Positions 35,069 through 45,249 are shown, counted from the stretch's first letter. The stretch: DNA of 64,000 nt from Stakelama marina (GCF_018122655.1 NZ_JAGRQC010000003.1:1-64000); one strand, 5' to 3'. Notes: generated from the sequence alone by a model not told the origin. Program-made: numbers and translations.

Positions 35069-35230
35069 CTACCGCACGACCCGGTCCGCCTGAACCGGGT
35101 GCGCCGCGTCCGTGACCGCCAAGGCCGGGCGGGTATCGCCCTGCAATCCGCCTGCGGCGTTAGCATGGAAGAGCCGGTGATCGACTTCAGCCGGCGCATC
35201 GAGCACCGGGCTGTGGCGCGCGCTTCGTTA
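35069..35230 (-). pseudogene. Decayed C-terminal remnant resembling the protein at 13150-15078
   Basis: A minus-strand frame between stops at 35228-35230 and 35069-35071 reads RHSPVLDAPAEVDH and later GGLQGDTRPALAV. The intact secreted protein at 13150 has RHSPVVIDAPAGV and, near its end, GDTRPAFAT, in the same order. The copy is far shorter between the two blocks and has no start, so it looks like a gene remnant rather than a gene. A further coding-like piece in another frame (LTEAVMRSARHLVNAG) continues upstream to about 35310. The similarity is judged by eye. Confidence 0.4.
35079..35100 (+). terminator. Hairpin after the methyltransferase gene (possible terminator)
   Basis: ACCCGGT (35079-35085) pairs with ACCGGGT (35094-35100) around an 8-nt loop, 20 bp past the methyltransferase stop. 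There is no T tract, so it may act only as a 3'-end stabiliser or weak terminator. Confidence 0.3.
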
Positions 35231-35542
35231 TTCTGCGCGAAGGCTGATGCTGCCTGCGTTCACAAGATGGCGCGCGCTGCGCATCACCGCTTCCGTCAGG
35301 CTGATTTTCCTATTGTCTGCGCAGGGTCGGTCCGTGGACCGGGTAGCAGCGACTGCGCCCGCCATACCGGCGACTGACCGTTTTGTCTGATATCTTCGTC
35401 AAATCGCGCATCTTAAACGGTCAGCCAAGCCGTGTTGCGCGGGCAAAATCGGACATGGACATGTCTATTTGTCTGGGTTATTAGCCGGCGTACCCAAACA
35501 TTCGTCTCAACGAAGACACAGTACGCCCAGGGGAGGAAAACC
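35101..35542. promoter_or_regulatory. Upstream region of TBDR 3
   Basis: Besides the decayed gene remnant on its left, this stretch carries the promoter-proximal part of the receptor gene: TTTTGTCTGATATC (35391-35404), related to the GTCnGAC family, and a GACATGTC palindrome (35458-35465) beside TATTTGTCTG. GGGGAGG (35530-35536) is the ribosome-binding site. No gene is visible. The regulator is unknown. Confidence 0.4.
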
Positions 35543-38512
35543 ATGCTTAGCAAGACAGTAATCCTGTGTTCCGCCTCGCTGTTCACGATCGCGGCGGCCA
35601 ACCCGGCCTTCGCGCAGGACAGCGCAACGAACGGTCAGAACAATCAGGCCGTCCAGTCGACCAAGCAGAACAAGCAAGACAATCAGTCGTCGACGCAGGC
35701 TCAACAGGCCCCCGCGCCCACTCAGGCGCAACCGACCAACGAAATCGTCGTTACCGGCGTCCGGGCCTCGATCATCAGCGGCCTCGAGAACAAGCGCGAT
35801 TCTGATCAGGTGATCGAATCGATCGTCGCCGAAGATATCGGCAAGCTGCCTGACAACAATGTTGTCGAGGCGCTGCAGCGCGTGACCGGCGTGCAGGTCA
35901 CCGACCGCGGTGGCGATGAGGCATCGACCATCCTCATCCGCGGCCTGCCGGACGTTCTCACCACGATGAACGGCCGCAAGGTATTCACCGCGTCGGGCCG
36001 GTCGTTCGCACTCGCCGATATTCCAGCGAACCTCGTGAAGCGCGTCGATGTGTACAAGACGCGCTCCGCCGAACAGATTCCGACCGGTATCGCCGGTCAG
36101 ATCGACGTGTTTACCCACCGTCCGTTCGATTTCTCGGGCTTCGCGCTTTCGGGTCAGGCGCGCGGCATCTACGACGAATCCTCCGACACCTATAATCCCA
36201 ATCTCAGCGGCCTCATCAGCGATCGCTGGGACACCGGCATCGGCGATATCGGTGTCATGGTGACGGGCAGCTATTCGCGCACCAAGTTCCGCGATCAGAG
36301 CATCACGGCAGGCGCGTTGGTGCCCTTCGCAACCGCCGACAACCCTCCTCAGGGCGCTGGTGCTGCAAACACCTGCGTCCCGCCGAACCCCGGCAACTGG
36401 ACGCCGCTTGAGCGCATCTTCCCCACCGACTGCCGTGCCCCGGGCCAGCAGCTGTGGCAGCCGGGCACTGAGAGCGGTCTTCCCACCGCGCCGGGGTCGA
36501 CGCTGACGATCAACGGCAAGGACTATCCTTATTACCTGTCACGCGACGCGGTGTTCAGCCCGGACGTCCATGGTGATCGCAAGCGCTATGCAGCCAATGC
36601 CGCCCTGCAATGGTCGCCCAACAGCTCCTCGACCTACACGGCGGAATTCTTCTGGAACCGCTACGAACAGCAGACTTTTAACAATCTGATGTTCAGCTTC
36701 GTCGACTGGTGGGGCGATCTCGGCCCCGACCCGGCATCGACGATTACGCTGTACGACGGCACCAACATCATGAAGACGCGTCAGGTAGGCAGCGTATTCG
36801 GCTTCGACAGCGGCGATCTCACGACCGCGCGCACCGACTCATATGTCTATGCGCTCAACGGCAAATGGGATGTCAGCGACCTCGGCTATATCACCGCCGA
36901 CCTTTCCTATCAGGACAGCGAATACAATACGACGTTCCAGGCGATGCGCCTCAATCGTGTTGCTTCGCAGATCAATGTCGATTTCAACGAACATGACGGA
37001 TACCCGGCCTACAACTTCGCTGACAATTCGCTGCTCACCGACCCTGCGCAATGGACGGTCGGCGAGTTCTACGACAACGCCAACCGCTCCAAGGGCTCGG
37101 CCTACACGCTCCAACTCAACGGCGTGCGTGAATTCGACGATGGCGGCATCATGAAGAACATCAAGGTGGGTGTACGCGTCGACGACCGAAAGGCCGCAGA
37201 CTATGCCCGCGCTCAGAGCGCGGCGGCGCTGAATCTGCCGTTCAGCTCGCTCGATCCGGCGATGTATTATACCAACAGCAACTTCTTCCAGGGACGCGCC
37301 AACGTCCCGACGAGCTGGCTGGAACCCAACGGCTATTACATCCACGACCACGCCGACGAAATCCGCTCGCTCTATAACTCGACGCTGAACCCCAATCAGC
37401 CGTTGAAGCTCAGCGATCAGCTCGCGCTCATCAACAACTTCAATATCGAAGAAGTGACGATGGCCGCCTATCTGCAGGCGGATGCGGAGATTCCGATCTT
37501 CGGTCGACCGCTCAACATCCAGTTGGGTGGGCGCTATGTCGATGTCGACACAAATCTGGCCTTCACCAGCCAGGATGGCACCGAATCGAAAAGCGCCTCG
37601 GCACAGACGAGCAGCTTCCTGCCCGACGTCACGCTGCGCTACGACATCACTGACAATCTGCGTCTGCGGTTCAACTATGGCGAAACGATCCGTCGGCCGA
37701 ACTTCCCCGACCTCAACCCCTATTACAATCTGACCGGCGACCTGACCGGCATCGGACGGGGCAGCGGCAGCGCGGGCAATCCGAACCTGCAGCCGACGAC
37801 GTCGAAGAATTATGATCTCGGCCTCGAATGGTATTTCGGCAAGGGCAGCGCGATCTACACCACGCTGTTCCGGCGCGAGATCCAGGGCCTGGTCGTGCCG
37901 ATCACCTCGGTCATCGACTTCGCCACACCGCCGCTTGCGGGCGACCCTGCGAACACCACGCGCTTCGCCGTTACGCGGCCGGAAAACGCGTCGAACGGCG
38001 TTCTCAAGGGTGCCGAGCTGGGCGTTGTGTACTTCCCCGATTATCTGCCGGGTCTGCTCGACGGGCTGGGTGTGCAGGGAAGCCTGACCTATCTCGATTC
38101 GAACCAGAATATCCCCCAGACCGACAGCTCGGGTGCCGTGGTCGGCGAGACGCAGTCGCAGTTCTTCGGGGTGTCCGACCTGTCGTATAACGTCACCATG
38201 GCATACGATCATGGCGGCCTGGGTCTGCGTCTGTCCTATGTCTGGCGCGACAACTTCCTCAACAACAACGAGGCACGGCTGTTCGCTAATCCGATCGGCG
38301 TGTGGCGCCGTGCGGAATCGAGCCTCGACTTCCAGGCGACCTATGACATCACCGATCGGGTCGGCGTCACCTTCGATGCGGTCAACCTGACCAAACAGAC
38401 GCAGCAGAGCTATTACAAGTTCGAGGATGCGGGGAACCCGCAGATGTTCAACCTCGGCACCACCATCATCCCGCGTACCTTCGCGATCGGCGTGCGTTAC
38501 AGCCTGAAGTAA
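35543..38512 (+). CDS. TonB-dependent outer-membrane receptor 3
   Basis: 989 residues with a signal peptide at 1-24 (NPAFAQ), a Gln/Asn-rich linker, then NEIVVTGVR, plug domain (LPDNNVVEALQRVTGVQVTDR, ILIRGLPDVLTTMNGR) and barrel. The C-terminus is GVRYSLK, so the last residue is Lys rather than the Phe/Trp/Tyr usual for barrel insertion, although aromatic residues lie just before. The start at 35543 has GGGGAGG 6 nt upstream. It precedes the arabinanase and arabinofuranosidase genes, which are convergent to it, so arabino-oligosaccharides are likely cargo. Confidence 0.92.
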   Translation: MLSKTVILCSASLFTIAAANPAFAQDSATNGQNNQAVQSTKQNKQDNQSSTQAQQAPAPTQAQPTNEIVVTGVRASIISGLENKRDSDQVIESIVAEDIGKLPDNNVVEALQRVTGVQVTDRGGDEASTILIRGLPDVLTTMNGRKVFTASGRSFALADIPANLVKRVDVYKTRSAEQIPTGIAGQIDVFTHRPFDFSGFALSGQARGIYDESSDTYNPNLSGLISDRWDTGIGDIGVMVTGSYSRTKFRDQSITAGALVPFATADNPPQGAGAANTCVPPNPGNWTPLERIFPTDCRAPGQQLWQPGTESGLPTAPGSTLTINGKDYPYYLSRDAVFSPDVHGDRKRYAANAALQWSPNSSSTYTAEFFWNRYEQQTFNNLMFSFVDWWGDLGPDPASTITLYDGTNIMKTRQVGSVFGFDSGDLTTARTDSYVYALNGKWDVSDLGYITADLSYQDSEYNTTFQAMRLNRVASQINVDFNEHDGYPAYNFADNSLLTDPAQWTVGEFYDNANRSKGSAYTLQLNGVREFDDGGIMKNIKVGVRVDDRKAADYARAQSAAALNLPFSSLDPAMYYTNSNFFQGRANVPTSWLEPNGYYIHDHADEIRSLYNSTLNPNQPLKLSDQLALINNFNIEEVTMAAYLQADAEIPIFGRPLNIQLGGRYVDVDTNLAFTSQDGTESKSASAQTSSFLPDVTLRYDITDNLRLRFNYGETIRRPNFPDLNPYYNLTGDLTGIGRGSGSAGNPNLQPTTSKNYDLGLEWYFGKGSAIYTTLFRREIQGLVVPITSVIDFATPPLAGDPANTTRFAVTRPENASNGVLKGAELGVVYFPDYLPGLLDGLGVQGSLTYLDSNQNIPQTDSSGAVVGETQSQFFGVSDLSYNVTMAYDHGGLGLRLSYVWRDNFLNNNEARLFANPIGVWRRAESSLDFQATYDITDRVGVTFDAVNLTKQTQQSYYKFEDAGNPQMFNLGTTIIPRTFAIGVRYSLK

Positions 38513-38525
38513 CGCGCCCTGCTCC

Positions 38526-38556
38526 CGGGCGGCTCGCCGATCTGGCGGGTCGCCCG
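38526..38556 (+). terminator. Hairpin terminator after TBDR 3
   Basis: The arms 38526-38538 (CGGGCGGCTCGCC) and 38544-38556 (GGCGGGTCGCCCG) pair over 13 positions, with two wobble or mismatched pairs, around a 5-nt loop, 14 bp after the receptor stop. A run of ten C (38560-38569) and TTT follow. The stem is strong but the tail is not a canonical T tract. Confidence 0.5.
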
Positions 38557-38723
38557 GAGCCCCCCCCCCTTTCGCCATTGCGGCTCGGTGGAGACTGTTC
38601 CTCAGCGTCACACGAGCGATGGCCCCGCATCAGGCGATCAAACGCCAGCGCCTTCATCGACAAATGATGAAACATGCCCGAACGCCGCTCGGACTCCCCT
38701 TCCCTCTAAAACGTAGCCGCCGC

Positions 38724-39764
38724 CTATTCGGCCGCCCGGTGCCCAAGCTTCGGCCAGCCGCCGTCGCTCCATTCCACCTTGGCGATGCGCAGCGTCGGCT
38801 TACCGTCATTCGCGGCGTCATAGGCGTGATAGACGAGGTAATCCGTCCCGTCGCGGTCATGGAGAAACCCCGAATGGCCGGGTCCGCGAAACCGGTCGCC
38901 CTGCCCCGCCGCAAGTAGCAGCGTACCGCCGCCGTCGAGCATCGGCATGCCCTGCCGGTCGCGATAGGGGCCGGTCACCGCCCGCGAACGACCGACCACG
39001 ATATGATAGGTGCTCTTCACCCCGCGGCAGCAAAAGCCATCGGAGGCGAACAGCCAGTACCAGCCGCCATGGCGCACGATGAACGGCGCCTCGATCGCGC
39101 CGTCGCTCGCCTTGTCGGGCCTGCGCGCCAATGCGATCGGCTTCGCGTCCGGGTACAAGGCGAGGCCGGTAGCCGGATCGAGTTCAACGAGCTTGATGCC
39201 GTCCCAGAAGCTGCCAAAGGCCAGCCATTGGCGACCATCGGCGGCGATCACCAGATTGGGATCGATGGCGTTGAAATTGTCTGCATCGCTCGACGCGACG
39301 ACCATGCCATGGTCGTGCCAGCCATAATCGGGGTCATCGGGGTCGAGCGTCTTGCTGGTCGCGAGCCCGATCGCCGAATGGCGCGAACCGAAGGTCGAGA
39401 CCGCATAATATAGCCGGTACGTGCCGCCGACCTTGGCGATGTCGGGCGCCCAGATTCCGTGCGCACCGGGCACCTGTTTTCCGACCCAATCGGGCAGCGT
39501 CGCGAACGGCGGGGCGATGCGGCGCCAATGGACCAGGTCGGGCGAACGCCGCGCCTCGATCACCGCGCCGCGCCGCCCGGTCGAATAGACGTAATAGTTC
39601 CCGCCCGCCCGGATCAGAACGGGGTCGTGAACACCAACGATATCGCCGCTGAGCCGCTTATTGAGCGGTTCGGCGGCGCCAGCCATGGTGCGCGGGGACG
39701 CAGGCGGAGCGCAGGCCGGCGCAGCCAGCGCCATCGCTACCGCGAGCATCCCCGGACGCATCAT
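38724..39764 (-). CDS. Secreted endo-alpha-1,5-L-arabinanase-type GH43
   Basis: 346 residues; the N-terminal MLAVAMALAAPACAPP may be a signal or lipoprotein-type peptide. The GH43 five-bladed propeller fits the arabinanase group: GVHDPVLIRAGG (base Asp), FNAIDPNLVIAADG (second Asp), DGAIEAPFIVRHGGWYWLF (acid Glu), and the GPGHSGF metal/His loop in the last blade. It should cut or trim alpha-1,5-arabinan chains to feed the arabinofuranosidase encoded just upstream, with which it overlaps by ATGA (39761-39764). Confidence 0.88.
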   Translation of the reverse strand: MMRPGMLAVAMALAAPACAPPASPRTMAGAAEPLNKRLSGDIVGVHDPVLIRAGGNYYVYSTGRRGAVIEARRSPDLVHWRRIAPPFATLPDWVGKQVPGAHGIWAPDIAKVGGTYRLYYAVSTFGSRHSAIGLATSKTLDPDDPDYGWHDHGMVVASSDADNFNAIDPNLVIAADGRQWLAFGSFWDGIKLVELDPATGLALYPDAKPIALARRPDKASDGAIEAPFIVRHGGWYWLFASDGFCCRGVKSTYHIVVGRSRAVTGPYRDRQGMPMLDGGGTLLLAAGQGDRFRGPGHSGFLHDRDGTDYLVYHAYDAANDGKPTLRIAKVEWSDGGWPKLGHRAAE

Positions 39765-41311
39765 TTTATGTCGAGCATCACCACCGACTTCGCCGGCAGC
39801 GTTACCGTGAGCGTTCCGTTCGACATCCGCGCGCCGTTGAACGCCGCGGGCTTCACCAGGTCGGGATTGGCGAAGGTGTTATGCGCGTCCATCTTGTCGG
39901 CGGTCAGGATACGGCCGGTTACGCTGTTTTCCTTCACACCGTCGAGCTTCACGGTCACCCGCTGCGGATGGTGCGGATCGACATTGGTCAGCCCCATGTG
40001 GATCACGCCGTCCTTGCCGCGCACTGCGCTGGAACTGACCGATTTCAGCTCCCACTCGTTCTTCTTGTACGTATTGGCCTGGACATCGACCGGCAGCACC
40101 GTGCCGTCCTGATACTGCTTGTACATGTCGAACACCCAATAGGTGGGCGTCTTGACCATCTTGTCGCCTTTGACGAGCAGCATCGCCTGCAGCACATTGA
40201 CCATCTGCGCGATATTGGCGCCGCGAACGCGGTCGGCGTGTTTGGCGAAGATGTCGAAGTTCAGGCTGGCCACGACCGCATCGCGCAGCGTATTCTGCTG
40301 GTACAGAAAGCCCGGGTTGGTGCCCGGCTCGACGTCGTACCAGGTACCCCATTCGTCGACGAGCAGCGCCACGCGCTTGTCGGGATCATATTTGTCCATG
40401 ATTGCCGAATGCTTGGTCAGCAGCTCGTCCATCTTCTCGGTCTTGACGAGCGTGCGGGCCCACTGGTCCTCGTCGAACCCGGTGGCCGAGCCCTTATGCT
40501 CCCAGGTGTTGGGCACGGTGTAATAATGGACGCCGATCGCGTCGAAGGTGCTCGCGGCCTTTTTCATCATCACGTCGGTCCAGTGATAATCGTCGCCATT
40601 GGCGCCGCTAGCGACCTTCATCACATGCTGGCCGTGGGGCACGCGGATGAACGTGCTGTACCGCCGCGTCACATCGGCGGCATAGTCGGGAAGCATGTTT
40701 CCGCCGCAGCCCCACAGCTCGTTGCCGATGCCGAACATCGCAAGCTTCCACGGCTTGTCGCGGCCGTTCGCGCGGCGTTCCTGCGCGATCGTCGAATTGG
40801 TGGGCGAGGTCATATACTCGACCCATTGCTGGAGATCTTCCGGCGGCGCCGATCCGACATTGCCCGAAACATAGGCTTCGGCGCCGACGAGTTCGGAAAA
40901 GTTCATGAATTCGTTGGTGCCGAACGAGTTGTCCTCGGTGACGCCGCCCCACATCGTGTTGACCTTTACCGGCCGCTTCGATCGCGGACCCACGCCTTCG
41001 CGCCAGTGATATTCGTCGGCAAAACAGCCGCCGGGCCAGCGGATTTCGGGGACGTTGATCGCCTTCAGCGCGTTGACGACATCGGTGCGATAGCCGTGGA
41101 TGTTCGGGATCTTGCTGTCTTCGCCGACCCACAAGCCGCCATAGATGCCATGCCCCAGATGTTCGGCGAACTGACCGAACAGGCGTTTGTTATAGGTCGG
41201 TCCGGGCTGATCCGCGTGGACGGTCACGGTATCGGTCTGCACGTCCGAGCCCGATTGCGCGAAGGCCGGTGTCGCCATCACCATCGCCAATGCAGTGAAC
41301 ATCCTACGCAT
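39761..41311 (-). CDS. Secreted alpha-L-arabinofuranosidase, GH51
   Basis: 516 residues with a signal peptide at 1-19 (PAFAQ). GH51 hallmarks: YNKRLFGQFAEHLGHGIYGGLW, IRWPGGCFADEYHWREGVGPRSKRP, acid/base Glu198 in FGIGNELWGCGG, nucleophile Glu320 in LLVDEWGTWYD, then the C-terminal beta-sandwich. It removes terminal alpha-L-arabinofuranosyl residues, releasing L-arabinose. Most GH51 enzymes are cytoplasmic; export is typical of the proteobacterial group. GAGGGAGATGG precedes the ATG. The divergent gene is the GntR regulator, with the palindrome 41362-41376 between them. Confidence 0.92.
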   Translation of the reverse strand: MRRMFTALAMVMATPAFAQSGSDVQTDTVTVHADQPGPTYNKRLFGQFAEHLGHGIYGGLWVGEDSKIPNIHGYRTDVVNALKAINVPEIRWPGGCFADEYHWREGVGPRSKRPVKVNTMWGGVTEDNSFGTNEFMNFSELVGAEAYVSGNVGSAPPEDLQQWVEYMTSPTNSTIAQERRANGRDKPWKLAMFGIGNELWGCGGNMLPDYAADVTRRYSTFIRVPHGQHVMKVASGANGDDYHWTDVMMKKAASTFDAIGVHYYTVPNTWEHKGSATGFDEDQWARTLVKTEKMDELLTKHSAIMDKYDPDKRVALLVDEWGTWYDVEPGTNPGFLYQQNTLRDAVVASLNFDIFAKHADRVRGANIAQMVNVLQAMLLVKGDKMVKTPTYWVFDMYKQYQDGTVLPVDVQANTYKKNEWELKSVSSSAVRGKDGVIHMGLTNVDPHHPQRVTVKLDGVKENSVTGRILTADKMDAHNTFANPDLVKPAAFNGARMSNGTLTVTLPAKSVVMLDIK

Positions 41312-41361
41312 ATTCCATCTCCCTCATCTGGACGGCAGAAACGCTCTGCTTCATCTCTCTA

Positions 41362-41376
41362 TATTGTCGGACAATA
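41362..41376. promoter_or_regulatory. GntR/FadR-type operator TATTGTCGGACAATA
   Basis: TATTGTC-G-GACAATA is a perfect 15-bp palindrome in the divergent promoter of the GH51 and GntR genes. TTGTCnGACAA fits the operator form recognised by FadR-subfamily GntR regulators (TnGTnnnACnA). Related sites occur at 50158-50168, 49983-49993 and 45250-45266, all in promoters of sugar-acid pathway genes. Confidence 0.75.
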
Positions 41377-41512
41377 CTTGTATAATTTGCCGAAGCAACC
41401 CTATAGTCGTTAAAAGCGCCGCCGGGCGGGCGATGAAATCAGGGTCCGACGCGGCTGGCAAAGCAAAGGAACCGCGCTATCAAGGGCGGTCGGATGAGAG
41501 GAGGGCGATCGA

Positions 41513-42229
41513 TTGGCAAGCAAGGGGCGGCATGAACCTTCACACGTGAAGGTGTCCAAGGAACTGGGGGTCGCCATCGTCACCGGCGAACATCCTCCGG
41601 GCACCGTGCTTCAGGGCGAGGTGGAATTTGCCGAACGGCTCGGCGTGTCGCGTAGCGTCGTGCGCGAGGCACTGCGCATGCTCGCCGCCAAGGGTCTGGT
41701 CGAAAGCCGGCCGAAGACGGGCACCCGCGTCCGCGAGCGCAGCAATTGGAACCTGCTCGACCCGCAGCTGCTCGGCTGGATGTTCGAAGGCGCCCCGCCG
41801 CTCGACTTCGTCCGCAGCCTGTTCGAGCTGCGCATGATCGTCGAGCCGGCCGCCGCCGAACTCGCCGCCACCAAGCGCAGCGCACGCCAGCTTTCGCAAA
41901 TGGGCCATGCGCTCGAGCAGATGGAAGCGACCGGCCTGAACAGCGAGGAAGGCCAGGCCGCCGATCAGCGTTTCCACACCATCATATTGGAGGCGACAGG
42001 CAACGAACTGCTCGTCAGCCTGTCGAGCACGATCTCGGCCGCGGTGCGCTGGACGACCTTCTTCAAATATCGCACCAACCGCCATCCGCGCGACCCGATG
42101 GACGAGCACCGCGCGCTGTTCGAGGCGATTGCCGGTTCGGATCGCGCCGAAGCGCGCGCGGCGACCGAGGCGCTGATCCGTCAGGCGTTGATCGACACCG
42201 AAGCGTCGCTCAACGCCGGACCTCAGTGA
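41513..42229 (+). CDS. GntR-family transcriptional regulator, FadR subfamily
   Basis: 238 residues from TTG at 41513 (GAGGAGGG upstream). The N-terminal winged helix spans about 10-75 ([49 protein letters not shown]). A helical FCD effector domain follows ([44 protein letters not shown]), with Asp/His positions that bind a metal in this family. Regulators of this type respond to sugar acids such as galactonate, gluconate or their 2-keto-3-deoxy derivatives. Control of the surrounding arabinose/galactose genes and itself is inferred from the palindromes. Its 3' end overlaps the dehydratase gene tail-to-tail by 7 bp. Confidence 0.9.
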   Translation: MASKGRHEPSHVKVSKELGVAIVTGEHPPGTVLQGEVEFAERLGVSRSVVREALRMLAAKGLVESRPKTGTRVRERSNWNLLDPQLLGWMFEGAPPLDFVRSLFELRMIVEPAAAELAATKRSARQLSQMGHALEQMEATGLNSEEGQAADQRFHTIILEATGNELLVSLSSTISAAVRWTTFFKYRTNRHPRDPMDEHRALFEAIAGSDRAEARAATEALIRQALIDTEASLNAGPQ

Positions 42230-44025
42230 CTGTCGCGCGGGATACCCTTGGTCTGGGCAATCCGCTGATATTTTTCTGATCCCTCTAGGATCGCGCCGGT
42301 ATCGAGCTGACCGACGACGCCGCGCTGGATTTCCTGCCACGGCGTCTGCGATTCGGGATATTGATAGCCGCCCGCTTCCATCAGCGTCTTGCGGCGGCTT
42401 TCCAGTTCCGCGTCGTCGATAAGGACATCGACGGTGCCGTTGCGCAGGTCGATACGCACCGTGTCGCCGCTTTTCAGCAGCGCGAGGCCACCATTGGCGG
42501 CGGCTTCGGGGCTGGCATTCAGGATCGACGGGCTGCCCGAGGTTCCCGACTGACGACCGTCGCCGATGCACGGCAGGCTGCCCAGCCCCTCGGTAATGAG
42601 GTAGGAGGGCGCGCGCATATTGACCACTTCGGCCGAGCCCGGATAGCCGATCGGCCCCGCGCCCCGCATGAACAGCAGCGTCTTGGGCGTGATCCCCAGC
42701 GAGGGATCGTCGATGCGCGCGTGATAATCTTCCGGTCCGTCAAAGACCATCGCCGGCCCTTCGAACACGTCGGGCTGGTCGGGGTCGGACAGATAGCGTT
42801 CGCGGAACGCCTTGGAGATGACGCTGGTCTTCATGATCGCAGCGGCGAACAGATTGCCCTTCAGCACGATGAAGCCCGCCTGCTCGACAAGCGGCTTGTC
42901 GAACGGGCGGATGACATTTTCATCCTCGATCGTCGCATCGCGGCAATTGTCGCCCATCGTGCGACCGTTCGCGGTCATCGCGTCTTCGTGGATCAGGCCA
43001 TGGCGCATCAGCTGGTTGACCACCGCCGGCACGCCGCCGGCATGATAATAATCCTCGCCGAGATATTCGCCGGCCGGCTGCAGGTTGACGAGCAGCGGAA
43101 TGTCGTGACCTTCCTTTTCCCAGTCCTCGAGCGGGAGGTCGACGCCGATGTGCCGCGCGATCGCGGTGATATGAATCGGCGCATTGGTCGATCCACCGAT
43201 CGCCGAATTGACGCGGATCGCGTTGTGGAACGCCTCCTTGGTCAGGATGTCGGACGGCTTCAGGTCTTCATGGACCATGTCCACGATGCGCTTGCCGGTG
43301 TGGTAAGCAACCTCCTGCCGGTCGCGATACGGCGCCGGAATCGCCGCCGACCCCGGCAGCGACATGCCCAGCGCCTCGGTCAGGCTGTTCATCGTCGTCG
43401 CGGTGCCCATCGTGTTGCAGTAGCCGGTGGACGGCGCCGACGAGGCGACCAGACGGATGAATTCCTCATCGTTGATCTTGCCGGCGGCGAGGAGTTCGCG
43501 CGCCTTCCAGACGATCGTACCCGACCCGGTCCGCTCACCCTTGTGCCAGCCGTTGAGCATCGGCCCGACCGACAGCGCGATCGCGGGAATGTTGACCGTG
43601 GCCGCCGCCATCAGCGCGGCCGGAGTGGTCTTGTCGCAGCCGGTGGTAAGGACGACGCCGTCGAGCGGATAGCCATAGAGCACTTCGACCAGGCCCAGAT
43701 AGGCGAGGTTGCGGTCGAGACCGGCGGTAGGCCGCTTGCCCGTTTCCTGAATGGGATGGACGGGAAATTCGATGCACACGCCGCCCGCCTCGCGCACGCC
43801 CTCGCGAACCCGTTCGGCCAGCACCAGATGGTGCCGGTTGCACGGGCTGAGGTCGCTGCCGGTCTGCGCGATGCCGATGATCGGGCGCCCCGAACGCAAC
43901 TCTTCCAGGCTGAGCCCGAAATTGAGATAGCGCTCGAGGTACAACGCTGTCATGTCGACATTTTCGGGATTGTCGAACCACGCGCGACTGCGGAGTTTGC
44001 GCGGGGCGTCGTCGGACTGTGTCAT
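42223..44025 (-). CDS. IlvD/Edd-family sugar-acid dehydratase (L-arabinonate/D-galactonate/xylonate type)
   Basis: 600 residues. The cluster cysteines are in [18 protein letters not shown] and [14 protein letters not shown]; other family blocks are [32 protein letters not shown] and [16 protein letters not shown]. The length and RSRAWFDNP start place it with pentonate/hexonate dehydratases using a [2Fe-2S] cluster and Mg2+ rather than with dihydroxyacid dehydratase. It converts L-arabinonate, and probably D-galactonate, to the 2-keto-3-deoxy acid. It lies 18 bp after the mutarotase gene in the same operon. Confidence 0.88.
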   Translation of the reverse strand: MTQSDDAPRKLRSRAWFDNPENVDMTALYLERYLNFGLSLEELRSGRPIIGIAQTGSDLSPCNRHHLVLAERVREGVREAGGVCIEFPVHPIQETGKRPTAGLDRNLAYLGLVEVLYGYPLDGVVLTTGCDKTTPAALMAAATVNIPAIALSVGPMLNGWHKGERTGSGTIVWKARELLAAGKINDEEFIRLVASSAPSTGYCNTMGTATTMNSLTEALGMSLPGSAAIPAPYRDRQEVAYHTGKRIVDMVHEDLKPSDILTKEAFHNAIRVNSAIGGSTNAPIHITAIARHIGVDLPLEDWEKEGHDIPLLVNLQPAGEYLGEDYYHAGGVPAVVNQLMRHGLIHEDAMTANGRTMGDNCRDATIEDENVIRPFDKPLVEQAGFIVLKGNLFAAAIMKTSVISKAFRERYLSDPDQPDVFEGPAMVFDGPEDYHARIDDPSLGITPKTLLFMRGAGPIGYPGSAEVVNMRAPSYLITEGLGSLPCIGDGRQSGTSGSPSILNASPEAAANGGLALLKSGDTVRIDLRNGTVDVLIDDAELESRRKTLMEAGGYQYPESQTPWQEIQRGVVGQLDTGAILEGSEKYQRIAQTKGIPRDSH

Positions 44026-44043
44026 GCTTTCAAAAACTCCGGA

Positions 44044-45189
44044 TCACCGCGTGGTCGACACGCGGAAGATCATGCGATGGTGATAGGGCTTGCCGGGTTC
44101 CAGACGGGCGGAACCGAAAGCGGGCTGGTTGGGCGTGTCGGGGAAACGCTGCGGTTCGAGCGCGATGCCGTCGCCCATGCGATAGACATGCTTCGACTTG
44201 CCGATGAAGGTGCCGTCGAGGAAGTTTCCGGTATAGACCTGAAGCCCCGGCTCGGTGGTCAGAACTTCGAGAACACGGCCAGAATCGGGATCCTCCAGCC
44301 GGGCGGCGAGCTTGGGCTCCTTGGTCGTACCGGCGTCGAGCGCGAAATTATGGTCGTAGCCCCGGCCATAGATGATCTGCTGGTCGTTGCCGTCGCGGAT
44401 GCCTTCGCCGATCACGCGTCCCTTGGTGAAGTCGAAAACGGTGCCCGCGACCGGGCGCAGCTCGCCGGTCGGGATCAGATTCGCGTTGACCGGGGTGAAG
44501 TGGCTCGCGGGAATGGTCAGCTTGTGTCGCAGCACGCCGCGCTCGGCACCCTCGCCCTCCAGATTCACGATCGCGTGATTGGTCATGTTGATGACCGTCG
44601 GCGCATCGGTCGTCGCGTCGTAATCGATGGTGAGCTGGCCGTTATCGTCGAGCGTGTAGGTCGCGGTGGCATGAACGGTGCCGGGATAGCCCTCGTCACC
44701 CGTCGGGCTGACCAGTTCCATCGTCACCGACGCGAACTTGCCCTGCTTGACCGACACGATCTTCCACGGCAGCCGGTCCCAGCCCTTCGACCCGCCATGC
44801 AGCGAGTTGACGCCATTGTCGTTGAGCGGAAGCTGATAGGTCTTGCCGTCGAGCGTGAACTTGCCGCCGGCGATGCGATTGGCATAGCGACCGATCGTCG
44901 CGCCCCAGTAATTGGGGTTGTCCTCATATCCTTCGATCGTGTCGTAGCCGAGTTCGATATCGGCGATATTGCCGTCGCGATCCGGAACGTTGAACGCCTG
45001 AAGCGTCGCGCCATAGGAAATGATCGTCGCGCTGACACCGTTCTTGCCGGTCAGCGTCACCGCATCGATCTGCGTACCGTCGTCCAGCGTACCGAAGTGC
45101 GAACGCTCGGCGGTTGCGGCATGCGCGGTCACGACCGAACCCAGCGCCGCGGCGACAGCGATTCCGGCACAGACAGCATATTGAAACAT
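44044..45189 (-). CDS. galM: Exported aldose 1-epimerase (galactose mutarotase)
   Basis: 381 residues with a signal peptide (about 1-24, VVTAHA), so it probably acts in the periplasm. GalM fold landmarks: NYWGATIGRYANRIAGGKF with the conserved Arg, SLHGGSKGWDRLPW, TNHAIVNLEGEG (catalytic His), VFDFTKGRVIGEGI and GYDHNFALD. It interconverts alpha and beta anomers of galactose or arabinose for the 1-dehydrogenase or transporter. The start at 45189 is preferred to a longer frame because GGGGAGGA lies 8 nt upstream and the signal peptide begins there. Confidence 0.9.
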   Translation of the reverse strand: MFQYAVCAGIAVAAALGSVVTAHAATAERSHFGTLDDGTQIDAVTLTGKNGVSATIISYGATLQAFNVPDRDGNIADIELGYDTIEGYEDNPNYWGATIGRYANRIAGGKFTLDGKTYQLPLNDNGVNSLHGGSKGWDRLPWKIVSVKQGKFASVTMELVSPTGDEGYPGTVHATATYTLDDNGQLTIDYDATTDAPTVINMTNHAIVNLEGEGAERGVLRHKLTIPASHFTPVNANLIPTGELRPVAGTVFDFTKGRVIGEGIRDGNDQQIIYGRGYDHNFALDAGTTKEPKLAARLEDPDSGRVLEVLTTEPGLQVYTGNFLDGTFIGKSKHVYRMGDGIALEPQRFPDTPNQPAFGSARLEPGKPYHHRMIFRVSTTR

Positions 45190-45249
45190 GACAAATCCTC
45201 CCCTTGCGGCATTGCGCGACAATTCCGCGTTGACCACTTCATGCCATCC

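Noticed and set aside
38560..38569. Run of ten C residues
   Set aside because: A homopolymer in a non-coding 3' flank; no repeat array or phase-variation gene is attached to it.
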